Positions 1 to 10,599 of a stretch of DNA of 64,000 nt are shown in pieces (the first letter of the stretch is position 1; each line of letters begins with the position of its first letter). The notes beneath the pieces were generated by a model that worked only from the letters and a program-made list of their open reading frames with translations, did no database searches and was not told the origin of the DNA. The stretch lies in the NCBI RefSeq assembly GCF_039555335.1, contig NC_092646.1, positions 35,307,380 through 35,371,379 of the forward strand, given 5' to 3'. The DNA comes from Amphiura filiformis. Lineage: Eukaryota > Echinodermata > Ophiuroidea > Amphilepidida > Amphiuridae. A program made the position numbers and the translations under genes.

Positions 1-734
1 TTTGGTTGTAGGAGATCTCGCTCCATGGTCGAATATTGGTACTTTATATGTTTTTTGATGTTGCCAATTAACTTTAGAACTTTCCCAAGTCAATACCCCC
101 AGCACCGTCGGGGACAGAACACGAGACATCCACACAAAAGCAACATCAGTAAAGATTATACATAAAGTAGAATTTTCCCATCCAATTTACATATTTGCAA
201 CTCGTATTTATATTGAAATTGACAAAAGGACCATTCAATTGGGCCAAATTAAAACAAAAGTGAAATATCTTACCAGCGAGTATGTTTGGCCGACAGTGAG
301 AAACTGCACTGTGGAGAAACTGTAAGGTTTATAATCATATTCAGAGAGAGATTTGACACACACAAAAGTTGGGGCACTGGGTGAACTTCGCATAAAATTG
401 ATCTATAATTATATTCACTCATATTACACGGGATATTCCAATAACAAAATGTGGTCGAACAAAGGAAACTATTGCTGTAATTTAGGAAATGTAGGCTTAT
501 GAAACTTGAATGTCTGATTCTGTATATTTATGCGTAGTTTTAAAACGATATAAATTATAAATGAAGCAAATTCTGCAAATTGTTTTACGTATTTTGAGGC
601 TTGAACTTTGGTAGCAAACCAATGGGAATAATTAGTACGGTGATTTCTCATAGGAGAAGCAAACTGGACACCAAATACTTTCATAGCTACATTGATTATA
701 CGTGACCCAAGTACAATAGCCGGTGCTACTCTGC
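1..734. other. Intergenic, nothing recognised
   Basis: AT-rich DNA with only short chance reading frames. I see no conserved protein motif, RNA gene or clear repeat boundary here. Confidence 0.5.
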
Positions 735-1816
735 AGGTGGTGACGGATGCGATATCACCATTTTTAACGGGTTACGGTTCGCTATCTCTAAGGTTCGCTA
801 TCTCTAAGGTTCGTTATCACTAATTACGAAAAAGGTCCGCTATACCTAAGGTTCGATATCACTAATTTTGAAAAGGTTCGGTATTTCTAAGGTTCGATAT
901 CACTAATTTTAAATAAGGTTCGTTATCTCTAATTTTAAATAAGGTCCGCTATCACTAATTTATTGAAGGTTCGCTATCTCTAAGGTTCGCTATCACTAAT
1001 TTAAAATAAGGTCCGCTATCTCTAATTTTAACAATCCCGGTATCCCTAAGGTTCGCTATCTCTAATTTTAAATAAGGTCCGCTATCTATAAGGTTCGCTA
1101 TCTCTAAGGTTCGCTATCTCTAAGGTTCGCTATCACTAATTTCAAATAAGGTTCGCTATCTCTAATTTTAAATAAGGTTCGCTATCTCTAATTTTAAATA
1201 AGGTTCGCTATCTCTAATTTCAAGTAAGGTTCGCTATAGCGGTCCTTATTTAAAATTAGAATAGCGGACCTTATTTGAAATTAGAGATAGCAGACCTTAT
1301 TTAAAATTGAGATAGTGAACCTGTTAGATTAGTGATAACGAACTTAGGTATAACGAACCTTGATCGAAAGTAGTGATAACAGAACCTTAGAGATAGCGAA
1401 CCTTAAATAATTAGGGATAGCGAACCTGAAACAAAATTAGTGATAGCGAACCTTAGGTATAGCGGACCTTTATTGGAATTAGTGATAACGAACCTTAGAG
1501 ATAGCGAACCTTCAATAAATTAGGGATAGCGGACCTTATTCAAAATTAGTGATAGCGAACCTTATTTTAAATTAGTGTTAGCAGAACCTTATTTAAAATT
1601 AGTGATATCGAACCTTAGAACTAGCGAACCTTATTCTAAATTAGTGATATCGAACCTTAGAAGTAGCGGACCTTTTTTTAGGTATAGCGAACCTTTTTCT
1701 CTATTAGAGATAGCGGGATTCTGATCTCCATAGACTTTACACGTTAGTGATAGCGAACCTTAGAGATAGCGAACCTTAGAGATAGCGGACCTTAGAGATA
1801 GCAGGATGTCACCTTT
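735..1816. repeat. Palindromic minisatellite / fold-back element
   Basis: The left half (about 770-1238) is built from direct copies of AAGGTTCGCTATCTCT, often spaced by AATTTTAAAT, giving 16- and 26-bp periods. From about 1240 the same units run in the opposite orientation (AGAGATAGCGAACCTT) to 1805. The outer ends are also inverted: GGTGACGGATGCGATATC at about 735 and GATAGCAGGATGTCACC ending at 1816. The whole block can therefore fold back on itself. Units vary (TTCG/TCCG, TCTCT/TCACT), so it is not a recent perfect array. It resembles a fold-back type element with internally repeated arms. No target-site duplication was recognised. Confidence 0.85.
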
Positions 1817-2620
1817 TAACGTTGCCATTAGATTAACACATAGGCCTAAACATGAAATCTTCACAAACAATTCTAAATGTGTTATGTGGTGTCAAAGAAA
1901 AATTATGTTACGAATTTATTACCAGGGAAGAGGTAATGTGAAATTTGTAATGGAAATTTTTATTTCATTATTTCATAAATTTGGAGGGGAATGCGGCCGG
2001 AAGCAAAGAGGGGATCGCGACATTTTTTCGTCGAAACAAATTGAAATCCTCCATTCCCCCTGGTGTAAAAAGTGACCGGTTTCTCGTGCGTTACCGTGTC
2101 AGTGAGACAAATAGCTGACATGTTTGAACTTGGGTAGCTTCAATCAAAGGAGTCAAATTCGGAAACGCGGCTCCTGAGCAGACGACGCTATGATATGGCA
2201 ATGCGAAGACTTAAACAAGGTATTACATGACTTACTTTTTGAAAATAAATGAGTTATCATTATCAAATTGAAAAATTTCAGCTTATTGATCAATTTGTGG
2301 AGAAGTTTTAACTTCCACCTAAAAAGTATACAGTTATAAAACAAACGATTTCTGAATGTAGCTTTAAATGATTATTCAATTGGATCCTGCCGTGCCGATC
2401 AACATAAACCATCACGTACACGGGATATATCTATGATCCTAATGGTATACATTGTGGGTAACCGTATACCAGTAAAAGGAAGTTCTCCGAAGTTGAGGGT
2501 AGCTATTAACCTGACCTCTTTTCCTGAAAACGGTTGGTTATTTCTTTCTGACCCGCCTACACAAACTTACACAATATAAATAATACCTAGAGCTGATTCT
2601 ATAAGCATGAGCAAAATCCA
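1817..2620. other. Upstream region of collagen-like gene 1
   Basis: Non-coding sequence between the minisatellite and the first gene. Short reading frames show no recognisable domain. Apart from the TATA box listed separately, no regulatory motif could be assigned. Confidence 0.4.
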
Positions 2621-2631
2621 CTGGCATATTA

Positions 2632-2639
2632 TATAAAAG
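2632..2639 (+). promoter_or_regulatory. TATA box of collagen-like gene 1
   Basis: TATAAAAG (within TTATATAAAAGG) lies about 100 bp upstream of the first ATG at 2733. A TATA box this strong would place transcription start near 2662, giving a 5' UTR of roughly 70 nt. The paralogous gene 2 shows no equally good box at the matching place. Confidence 0.55.
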
Positions 2640-3124
2640 GCAGTTAATAATCATTGCTTTTGATAATCAGCACGAAACTCGCTGTCACTGCTCCGCGAAG
2701 CAGAAGTTCAGCCTCCTTCATTGTTGTCCATTATGGATTCAACAAAGTTTACTGACGAATCGGGGAACAGAGATACATCTGACACCAAGTATCTAGTGTT
2801 TACTGACGATACGTGCGATGACCAAAACAAGAATTACTCTGTAAAATCAGGTAGTGTCGACAAGATGGAAAGAACAGGAATTTGCACCGTGCAAAACCTG
2901 GGAGTCTTTGCTCTTTTCAAATAATAATCCTGATCATAGTGGCAATCATTATCGGGATGCACACCAAGATATCGAATCAAACGGCAATTGAAACCCAAGT
3001 ACTTATCAAGGAACTTCAGGACCGAATCACTAATAATACCGAAAGTTTCGGTAGCGTCGATTTGCCAAGTAAAAAGTAAGGTGAGTAATGTACATGAACA
3101 GGTGAAATATTAATTTGAAACATT

Positions 3125-3147
3125 TTATGACTGACTGACTGACTTAA
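3125..3147. repeat. Short GACT microsatellite
   Basis: A few TGAC/GACT units lie just inside intron 1 of copy 1. The same spot in copy 2 (8461-8532) holds a much longer run. Confidence 0.6.
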
Positions 3148-3430
3148 TGAATGATTCTTAAACACTTGAGAACGTTCCTGCAATCTTATTGGTTCTTGCC
3201 CGTGTGATATGACACGATATGACACGGGTCAGCGCGTGTACATCAACGCGATACGCGTACTCGCTATTTGAACCAATCGGAGTCGCATAGCAACAACGAG
3301 ACTGATCGATTTTAAGCCCTAGGTATTCCTTGTAAAATGTAGGATTTAATTTGATCAAAATTTGTAATACTTATGATATTTAAAAGTGTTTAAGAATGAG
3401 AATTAAGGTATTGTTTTTAGCCGCTGTCGT

Positions 3431-3551
3431 GCATCTATCGTCTCATATAACACGGGCGACATCATTATTTTTGGCGTAAAACAACTCGGCTTCGCCTCGT
3501 TGTTTTACTTAAAATAATGACGTCGCCCGTGTTATATGAGACGATAGATGC
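3431..3551. repeat. Fold-back hairpin in intron 1
   Basis: The arms 3431-3484 and 3500-3551 are near-perfect reverse complements (GCATCTATCGTCTCATATAA pairs with TTATATGAGACGATAGATGC). The loop, TCGGCTTCGCCTCG, is short. Weaker pairing extends outwards on both sides (about 3400-3585). It is probably a MITE or its solo hairpin. Confidence 0.8.
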
Positions 3552-3789
3552 ACTCAATAACTAAAACCAATACCTTTATTCTCTAAATAAGGTACTAAGA
3601 CTTATTTATTTTATTAATTTTCCATTTTACAGATTGCTGCTTTGCCGCAGTCTACCAGTCCACCGTCGCTCCCGCCAGCGGAAGACCAATATAAACCAGC
3701 TGGAGTGACATATATCAGGTGGGGACGTACTGTATGTCCAGATACAGCAGATCTTGTGTATACTGGTGAGTGCGATCGGGGGATACGTA

Positions 3790-4196
3790 CCCAGCAAACA
3801 CAAAAATGTTTTCAAAACGTTTTAAACATGTTATATTTTGGGTTTTGGTTTAGATAAAACGTTTTAATAACATTAGATGTCGGGCTATATAAAGGGCATG
3901 GAAACGTTTTGAAACGTTTTGTATGAAAACACACAACAACAATATTTTAAGAATGTTTTAAAAATGTTATTGTAAAATATTTTTTGCAAACATTTTTTTC
4001 TTAAATATTTTACTCACATTTAGATAACATTATGTTAGAATATTTGCAGTAGGTTAGCAACAAATGTTTTTGAATGTTATGAAAACGTTTTATACCCTTT
4101 ATATGTCCTTTATATAACCCGACATTAAACGTTTTCTGACAACCTTTTCTAACCTTTCTAACCGAATGATGTCGAAAACGCTTTGTGTTTGCTGGG
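3790..4196. mobile_element. MITE with CCCAGCAAACAC ends, TA target duplication
   Basis: It starts CCCAGCAAACACAAAAATG and ends GCTTTGTGTTTGCTGGG, with TA on both sides (3788-3789 and 4197-4198). Inside are many copies of AACGTTTT / AAAATGTT. It has no coding capacity. It sits 24 bp after the exon 2 donor of collagen-like copy 1. A 5'-truncated relative lies at 59221-59546. The TA duplication suggests mobilisation by a Tc1/mariner-type transposase (inference). Confidence 0.85.
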
Positions 4197-4315
4197 TATC
4201 CACTTTTCCACGGCTTCTATTTTGCAATTGAAATCTAGGCACTTGGTTGTTGAACATTTTGAAGCAAGCGTGTTAAGTGTATAAAAAGCGTGTTAAGTAT
4301 ATAAAATTATGCAGA

Positions 4316-4555
4316 ATGTCAAAGACTTGATCGATTCACCTATGAGGTCAAATTTGGGCCAAAATGCTCATTTTTGGTTCAAAATTCCAGCAAACTGGAA
4401 TTTTTTTGGCCCAAATTTTTTCAAATTTTGGCCCAAGACACGAAAAAATTGGGCCCAAAAAAAAAAAAACCTTTGGGGGATTTTGGGCAAATATTTCCAT
4501 TTGACCCAAATCTGATCTCACAGATGAATTTATCAAGTCTTTGCCATTCAAAATA
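4316..4555. repeat. Fold-back element in intron 2
   Basis: GTCAAAGACTTGATCGATTC at the left pairs with GAATTTATCAAGTCTTTGCC at the right. Further inward, AAATTTGGGCCAAA pairs with TTTGACCCAAAT. The centre is rich in TTTTTTGGCCCAAA and an A-run. No coding potential. Confidence 0.7.
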
Positions 4556-5246
4556 TGTATACTTTTTAGACTTTAGACCAACAATTTAGCAGTTATGAGG
4601 CCCAAAAGTTTCCATAAATCCAGGGTTAAGACCACCCTTAAAAGAGATTTTTATTCTCTATGTAAAACAAGAGCTACGTCTAAGACATGTATTATGTAAC
4701 CGAGTAGACGATGCTAGAATAAAAGCTGACGGTCTTCTATATAACTGATTTATTGCAGGTGTATCGGCTGGTGCTAAAGGAAGTGATGGAGGTAATGTTC
4801 CTGGCGGAGGTTCCAATTACCAATGCTTAACACTTTCTCCACAGTTCAACAGATCAGAGTCAGGCCAACAACCGGCCCGGTCAAGAATCTATGGAGCGGA
4901 ATACCGTAGTGGCGAACCAGGAGCGATTCACGATGTCCATATGTATGATTCTCCATGCGTCATGTGTCAAAGTCGAATGGCTCGAGTACAGGCCTTCATG
5001 ATGCCCGCAACAATGGAATGCCCTAGCAAGTGGACCAGAGAATATGCTGGCTACATGGCTGCAGCAAGGTGGAATCACCCACGCACCGAGTACGTCTGCT
5101 TAGACCGAAACCCAGAAACCATACGCGGTACTAACACCCCTGATCCAATTTCGTATTTTTTTCCTGTCGAAGTGGTTAGTTCTAGTGGTTTGCCTTCAGA
5201 ATATGAAACTGGCCACGACTTGACTTGTGCTATTTGCACAATGTAA

Positions 5247-6200
5247 AAAACCCTCAAAGTTGGTCAAACAATCTTCTTGGTTATAGATTCCACACTACCC
5301 CGTCCAGGCAAGAATGGGTTGGAGGCATTTGTGTTAGTGATGGTTGACTCAAGAGAAACAAATATAGTTTTCAATCATTTGAATGCCTTGAATTGTACAT
5401 CACCTCAAGAGAGGAATGCAAGCAGTAGCGTAGCGTGGTTCATCACATTTGGGGTGGGGGCACCGACCATGATGGGGGCTCAAGCCGGTTTGGGGCATTT
5501 GTTTTAAATTTCAGATCAATTGAGGGCACGTGCCCCCGTGCCCCTATGACGCTACGTCACTGAATGCAAGATCCTTTGAAGCTGATAACCATCTACAGCC
5601 CACCCAGCAAGTGTAGCAAAATTCTGCCATCTGTCTTCTTCTAAGAATTCAGTAGCTTACTTGAATATGCGTGTCTTTGTACTACACCCATGATGATTTG
5701 TAGTAACTTTAACTTCCACATGGACATACATGACCTAAGTGACACTAGAACTCCAAATGAGATCCTAGCTTATGCAGGTCTTGTCCTGCTTGTATCTGAA
5801 CCAATTAACGCATACTGCAGGACATTGGCTCAATCTACTCATTACTAACGAGAATAGCAACTGCCTAGGTGACGATCGTATGTTGCATACAGAGCCTCTA
5901 CCTCACTTTGTTATAAGGTATAATGTCCATCTTCATCATATGATCTACCTCGTTGTGCGTATTCAGATCAAGCTCTATAAGATCCGCCAAATAATAATTT
6001 TGTAATGATATATCTTCTAATATCAATGATCCTTGTAATGATTTGGACAAATATGTTGGTAATGGCAACTCGGTAGTAAGTGGGGTATTGGATGAGCATG
6101 CCCCATTGCCTGCATATAGTATTATTCCAAGACCAAATTCATCTTGGCATAATAAGAACCTCCACAGCCTCAAACGTGCAAAACGTGCAGCTGAGCACAA
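5247..6200. other. Gap between collagen-like gene 1 and SINE fragment
   Basis: No supported gene. There is no AATAAA close behind the copy 1 stop codon, unlike copy 2. The GGGGGCACCGAC / GTGCCCCCGTGCCCC stretch at about 5455-5545 looks like a dispersed-repeat piece. Confidence 0.4.
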
Positions 6201-6204
6201 GTGG

Positions 6205-6295
6205 AAAAAGTCTGTTACCGGTACCCATTTATACATCTGGGTGGAGAGGAGTAATCGATAAAGTGCCATACTCACGGGTACAGCACGATGGCGTC
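6205..6295 (-). mobile_element. SINE tail fragment
   Basis: Read on the minus strand, this piece (TATGGCACTTTATCGATTAC, then TCCTCTCCACCCAGATGTAT) matches the body downstream of the tRNA-like head of the SINE at 19819-20050. The tRNA-like head itself is degraded. Confidence 0.6.
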
Positions 6296-6399
6296 GCCAG
6301 ATCGTCAGCTGCATCGATATCAGTGCCACCATCTTTTGCAGTTGGGGCCCTTGAAACTCACTAATCTCTCTCGTATATGGGCCAGCAGCGTTATGCCGC

Positions 6400-6990
6400 C
6401 TCCTGCGTAACTACGCTACCACCTGTTGGTAGGCTACTAAATCAAGGCACCATTCCATGCTCTTTGGTGGGCTAGCTAGCCACGAATGCTGAATGATGCT
6501 GGAGGATGCAATAATATGTCAGGAGGCTAGCAGTAAATTAACTTTTGCAAAAAATACTTCAGTCTACTCAACCTTCCAACTAACTCTGTCTACTTAACCT
6601 TAGAACACACAATTCTTCATCTCATGCTCAATGGTGGACTAGGACCTATGGTCTTTAGATGGACAACCAACGTATAAAGTCTTACCCAAACACTCCAATA
6701 TGAACTTGAGACAAAGACTTGCCAATTTCGGCAGGTGGTGGGCGCATGCAATTCTTTGAATGCCGTTTCCAAACGTTAGCCCAGGGAGATAGGGGATCAT
6801 AATTATTACACCGGACTGCGCCCTCTCTTTCTCCAATTTCTGAAAAGTTGATCAAATATATTTTGGTATGTAAAGAAACCTTTAATCGTTAGCTTTAATA
6901 TTAACCAAAACAATTATTTCAATCTGCTTACAACTTTTGAAGTTATGCCCTTTTAAAGAGATGTACCCGTTTTTCACTTTGTCCACGGAT
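6400..6990. other. Intergenic, nothing recognised
   Basis: No conserved reading frame or repeat boundary could be supported between the SINE fragment and the transposase remnant. Confidence 0.4.
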
Positions 6991-7000
6991 AGCAAACAGA

Positions 7001-7234
7001 GTGGTTGGAATGGATCATGCTTTGGAGTGGCTTTCAAGATCACCAGACCTTACAACACTTGATTTCTTCCTTTGGGGAAAATTCCAAAGCGACGTCTATG
7101 AGCGAGGACCACAACTAGCCTCCAAGATCTTCGCAAACGTATTACTGTTACGGCGCACAATGGTACGCAACGTAATTGAGGCAATGAATATCAGGGCTGA
7201 AACCTGTATTCGCCATGAGGCCGGCCCGGTATAG
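7001..7234 (+). pseudogene. Tc1/mariner-like transposase 3' remnant
   Basis: The 77-codon frame contains SRSPDLTTLDFFLWGKFQSDVY, written here as the family motif SPDLTxLDFFLWG. This surrounds the third catalytic aspartate of Tc1/mariner-type DDE transposases, and is followed by a typical Arg-rich C-terminus and a stop codon. The N-terminal DNA-binding part and the first two catalytic acids are missing upstream. No terminal repeats were found, so this is a dead 3' fragment. Confidence 0.7.
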
Positions 7235-7660
7235 GGCAGAGCAACATAGCTCACTTGAGAAGAACGAAATACAAATTGCTACCATGGCTACCTTTTATCC
7301 CAAAAAGAATAATGAATATTATGTTGTAAATAAAAAGGAAGCAAGAAACAACAAAGAAACATAATAAAACAAAAAGGTACTATAAATAACCAACAAAAAA
7401 TAAGTAATTGCGGGTGTGGAAATGGTAGTCCCATCCCACACCCACAAATTAATGACTCTTAACAAAATCAACATAAGCCCTTATCGATAAAGCCCATTTC
7501 GCTAAATAAAGTTATTTTATAAAGTTATCATTGAGGATTGTTTGATATTCATGCATACGTGTACGCGTACGCGTGTACTCCTTTTCAATCTTTGAAAAGA
7601 CTTTACAAAAAGACTAATCACTGATTTCCGTGTCATTTTTTGACACGGAGAACAGCGTAG
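7235..7660. other. Non-coding, AT-rich
   Basis: A-rich stretch with repeated AAACAAAG and ATAAAA at 7300-7400, then GTACGCGTACGCGTGTAC near 7558-7577, an alternating purine-pyrimidine run. No gene seen. Confidence 0.4.
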
Positions 7661-7674
7661 AGGCCTGTCGAGTG

Positions 7675-7790
7675 CAGATCCGTCGGAACACGCTTTTCAA
7701 TATGGAATAAATGCTAACCTCATCGTGACATCATCCAAGCAGCAAAGTTCATTTCCCATTGAAAAAGCGTTATCCGATGGATCTGCAGTC
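7675..7790. repeat. Fold-back repeat
   Basis: GTGCAGATCCGTCGG..ACGCTTTTCAAT on the left pairs with ATTGAAAAAGCG..CCGATGGATCTGCAG on the right, around a non-repeated centre of about 45 bp. It lies upstream of collagen-like gene 2. Confidence 0.65.
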
Positions 7791-8064
7791 GCTCATTCTG
7801 CGTAGCATCTCTTTTGATGTTCACTGATACATGCAAAGCGACCTTCAACAAGTAAAACTCGGAAGGATGTTTAGCGTAATATTATGATAGATGCACACAT
7901 ATCTGTGGGACATTGAAATGTGTTATTTGCATAATAAAATAAATCATTGCGTTTGTGTAGAAGTGATATGTCATTGAGCATATGGGCCAAATATACTGGC
8001 ATTATGACGATTAGAGCTTTCACAGATCTGCAAATCAGAAAATCATCCATGACCGAAGTCGGCG

Positions 8065-10491
8065 ATGTCCATTATTATGAATGCAGCAAAGATTCCAAAA
8101 GAATCGGAGAGCATAGATACATCAAACACCAAGTATCTAGTGTTTACTGACGATACTTGCGATGACCAAAAAAAGAATTACTCTGTAAAATCAGGTGGTG
8201 ACGACAGGATGGAAATGACGGGAGTTTGCACCGTGCGAAAACTGGCTCTATTTGCTGTTTTGCAAATATTAATCCACATCATATTTGCTATTATTATGGG
8301 GATGCACATTCAAATATCGAATCAGTCAACAGCTGAAACCCAAGCACTTATCAAGGAACTTCAAGACCGAGTCACTAATAATACCGAAAGTTTCGGTAGC
8401 GTTGATTTGCCGAGTAAAGGTAAGGTGAGTTGTGTAAATGAACAAGTGGATATACTAAACAGACTGACTGACTGACTGACTGACTGACTGACTGACTGAC
8501 TAACTGACTGACTGACTGACTGATTGACAGACTGTCTGACGGACTGATGACTGAATGACCATTATTGACTGACTGAATGAATGAACGAGACGGTATTTAT
8601 TTTGTTCATTCTCTTTTTGGCAGATTGTTGCTTTGCAGTCTACCACATCGTTCCCGCCGGTGGAAGACCAATATAAACCAGCCGGGGTGACATATGTCCG
8701 ATGGGGACGTACTGTATGTCCAGATACAGCAGATCTGGTGTATACTGGTGAGTGCGCTCGGGTACAAGTAACACAACGCCACAGAATAAGATCATGTTTC
8801 ATAATAATTTTGCATTGATATTAGAGTGACTGGAATTTATTTTGTGTTTGGAATAACTAAACAGGTGAAAAATACCGAGATTTTAAAAAGGACATATTGG
8901 GAAATATCGCTGACTACTCGCTGATTTCATGTTAAAAGCGTGATAAACACATTTAAATAATTGTAACAAAAAGCTCAATGGCGATTAAACCCACCAAGTT
9001 TCATCACAATCTAACGATCTATATTCAAATGACCTCAGATAGCCTTGAAATGATCTTGAAAATTCTCGCAACTCAAGGGTTATCACATTCACCAAATTTC
9101 ATGACAATCCAACAACCTATACTCAGTTGACCTCAGATGACATTGACATGACCTTGAACACTTTTGGCACTTAATTGTAACCACATGCACCGTGCTTTCA
9201 GATACAGTCGAACAATACTCGAGTGATCTCAGATACCTTTGACATGGCCTTGAACATTTGCGGCACCCAATGGTGATCACACCTTTTCATGACAATTCAA
9301 CAATTTATACTCATGTACTCCGTTGGACTTCAGGTGACCTCTGGTCGAGTGACCTTGACATAACTTTTAACATTTTCGGTGTTCAATCATTCACTACGTT
9401 TCACAACAATCTGAAATCTATACTCAGTTGACCTCGGATGACCTTGCCCTGCCATTTCTCCCCTCTTACATCCACCATGATGTTTCATGACACAACCTGT
9501 CAATAATTAAGACTGATTACTCAATCCAATTTTCACTTTCCAACTTCGGGATGTAGATTGTTATGCTGGTTTGACATACTTTCCTGCCGCTTGCCGCTTT
9601 GCCGCTCTGAAGATGATTTTGCTTCACTGCGCAGTCGCACCAGAAACGCTAGCGGTGACCAGCGAGAAGCCGATATATCGATCATTAAACCGCTTTGTCC
9701 AAGCGGCATCATCGCTGGGAGTTGAATTCAAGTCAACTCGGAGCGGTGCCGCTCTGATGTATGAGAACAAAATACGATTTTGGAGCGGTGCTGAGCGGCA
9801 ACAGTGGCTTTCAGAGTAATGCCGTTGCCGCTCAGCGGTGTGCCGCCTTTGTTTGCAGACAAGTGCAAGCGGCATGATGAAGCGTCACGCCGCTCAGCGG
9901 CAGAAAGTATGGAACCAGCATTAGGCCTTTACTCCTACCCCAGGAAGAACATTGGATCTCTCACAATGTCTTCTAGCTTCTTCTCTTTGATTTACTGCAG
10001 GTATAGCGGCTGGTGGTAAAGGAGGTGATGGAGATAATATTATACCAGGCGGAGGCTCAAATTACCTATGCTTAACACATTCTCCACAGTTCAACCAATC
10101 AGAGTCAGGTCAGCAGCCGGCCCGGGCAAGAATCTATGGAGCGGAATATCGGAGTGGTGATCCAGGAGCGATACACGATGTCACATCTCATGATACCCCA
10201 TGTGTCATGTGTCAGAGTCGAATGGCTCGAGTACAAGTCTTCATGATGCCAGCAACTATGGAATGTCCTACCAATTGGACCAGGGAATATTTTGGATACA
10301 TGGCTGCAGCAAGATGGAATCACCCGCGCACCGAGTACGTCTGCTTGGACCGCAACCCAGAAACCATACGCGGTACGAACACCCGTGATCCAATTTCATA
10401 TTTCTTTCATGTTGAAGTGGTTAGTTCTAGTGGTTTGCCTTCAGAATATGAAACTGGTCACGACTTGACTTGCGCTATTTGTACAATGTAA
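8065..10491 (+). CDS. Short-chain collagen C4-like type II membrane protein, copy 2 (intact)
   Basis: Exons are 8065-8424 (donor GTGAGT, phase 0), 8624-8747 (acceptor TTGGCAG, donor GTGAGT, phase 1) and 10001-10491 (acceptor TACTGCAG, stop TAA). Together they encode 324 aa. Residues 1-59 are a charged, presumably cytoplasmic N-terminus. Residues 60-80 form one hydrophobic membrane segment with no signal peptide. Residues 84-110 are a short polar, helix-prone stalk with possible N-glycosylation sites NQS and NNT. From about 130 comes the C4-like globular domain: PPVEDQYKPAGV, a short glycine-rich stretch, GGGSNYLCL, YGAEYRSG, PCVMC, YVCLD and DLTCAIC at the very end, with regularly spaced cysteines. 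True Gly-X-Y collagen repeats are absent apart from the short glycine-rich patch. The start could also be the ATG at 8077, which aligns with copy 1. The extracellular role is unknown; related domains occur in sponges and cnidarians. Confidence 0.85.
8461..8532. repeat. (GACT)n microsatellite
   Basis: A long run of GACT/TGAC units starts about 37 bp after the exon 1 donor of copy 2. The equivalent place in copy 1 holds only a few units, so the run expanded after duplication or shrank in copy 1. Confidence 0.9.
8985..9450. repeat. Degenerate ~110-bp tandem repeat rich in TGACCT/TGACCTTGA
   Basis: About four diverged units share CACCAAATTTCATGACAATC, a TATACTCAGTTGACCTCAGA-like segment and TGACATGACCTTGAACA. 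The whole block lies within intron 2 of copy 2. TGACCTTGA is the reverse complement of TCAAGGTCA, an extended nuclear-receptor half-site, but the repetition alone explains its frequency. Confidence 0.65.
9579..9907. mobile_element. MITE with CTTTC..GCCGCT ends and TA duplication
   Basis: The left end CTTTCCTGCCGCTTGCCGCT pairs with the right end GCCGCTCAGCGGCAGAAAG. TA flanks both sides (9577-9578 and 9908-9909). The interior is unusually GC-rich for this window and full of GCCGCT / AGCGGC. Short reading frames inside are not conserved. It lies within intron 2 of collagen-like copy 2. Confidence 0.75.
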
Positions 10492-10552
10492 ATAACGGGT
10501 TTTTTTCTTCTTTGAGCCGTTAACGTAGTTCTTTTTATGCAAATCCAATGAT

Positions 10553-10558
10553 AATAAA
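10553..10558 (+). terminator. Polyadenylation signal of collagen-like gene 2
   Basis: AATAAA lies 62 bp after the stop codon at 10491, a normal distance for a short 3' UTR. Copy 1 lacks an equivalent. Confidence 0.6.
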
Positions 10559-10599
10559 CTCACATTTTCAGTAACGTTTCACGATTACATTAGTGATTT

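Larger units (their letters stand above)
2733..5246 (+). pseudogene. Short-chain collagen C4-like membrane protein, copy 1 (frameshifted)
   Basis: Three exons parallel the intact copy downstream: exon 1 2733-3080, exon 2 3633-3765 (donor GTGAGT, phase 1), exon 3 4759-5246 (acceptor TTGCAG). Exon 1 encodes a cytoplasmic N-terminus, one transmembrane segment and a short stalk. Exons 2-3 encode the globular cysteine-rich C-terminal domain (PVEDQYKPAG-like start, GGGSNY, YGAEYRSG, PCVMCQ, RTEYVCLD, DLTCAIC). Exon 1 has two lesions relative to copy 2. One base is missing near 2916, so the initiating frame stops at 2922-2924 just inside the membrane segment. One extra base near 3074 puts a stop at 3077-3079 in the resumed frame, before the donor. 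Exons 2 and 3 remain open. It is either a young pseudogene or an assembly error at two sites. The family is known from sponges, cnidarians and other marine invertebrates; function is not established. Confidence 0.75.

Noticed and set aside
8065..10491. A true fibrillar or type IV collagen
   Set aside because: There is no run of Gly-X-Y triplets beyond a short glycine-rich patch; only the C4-like globular domain is shared.
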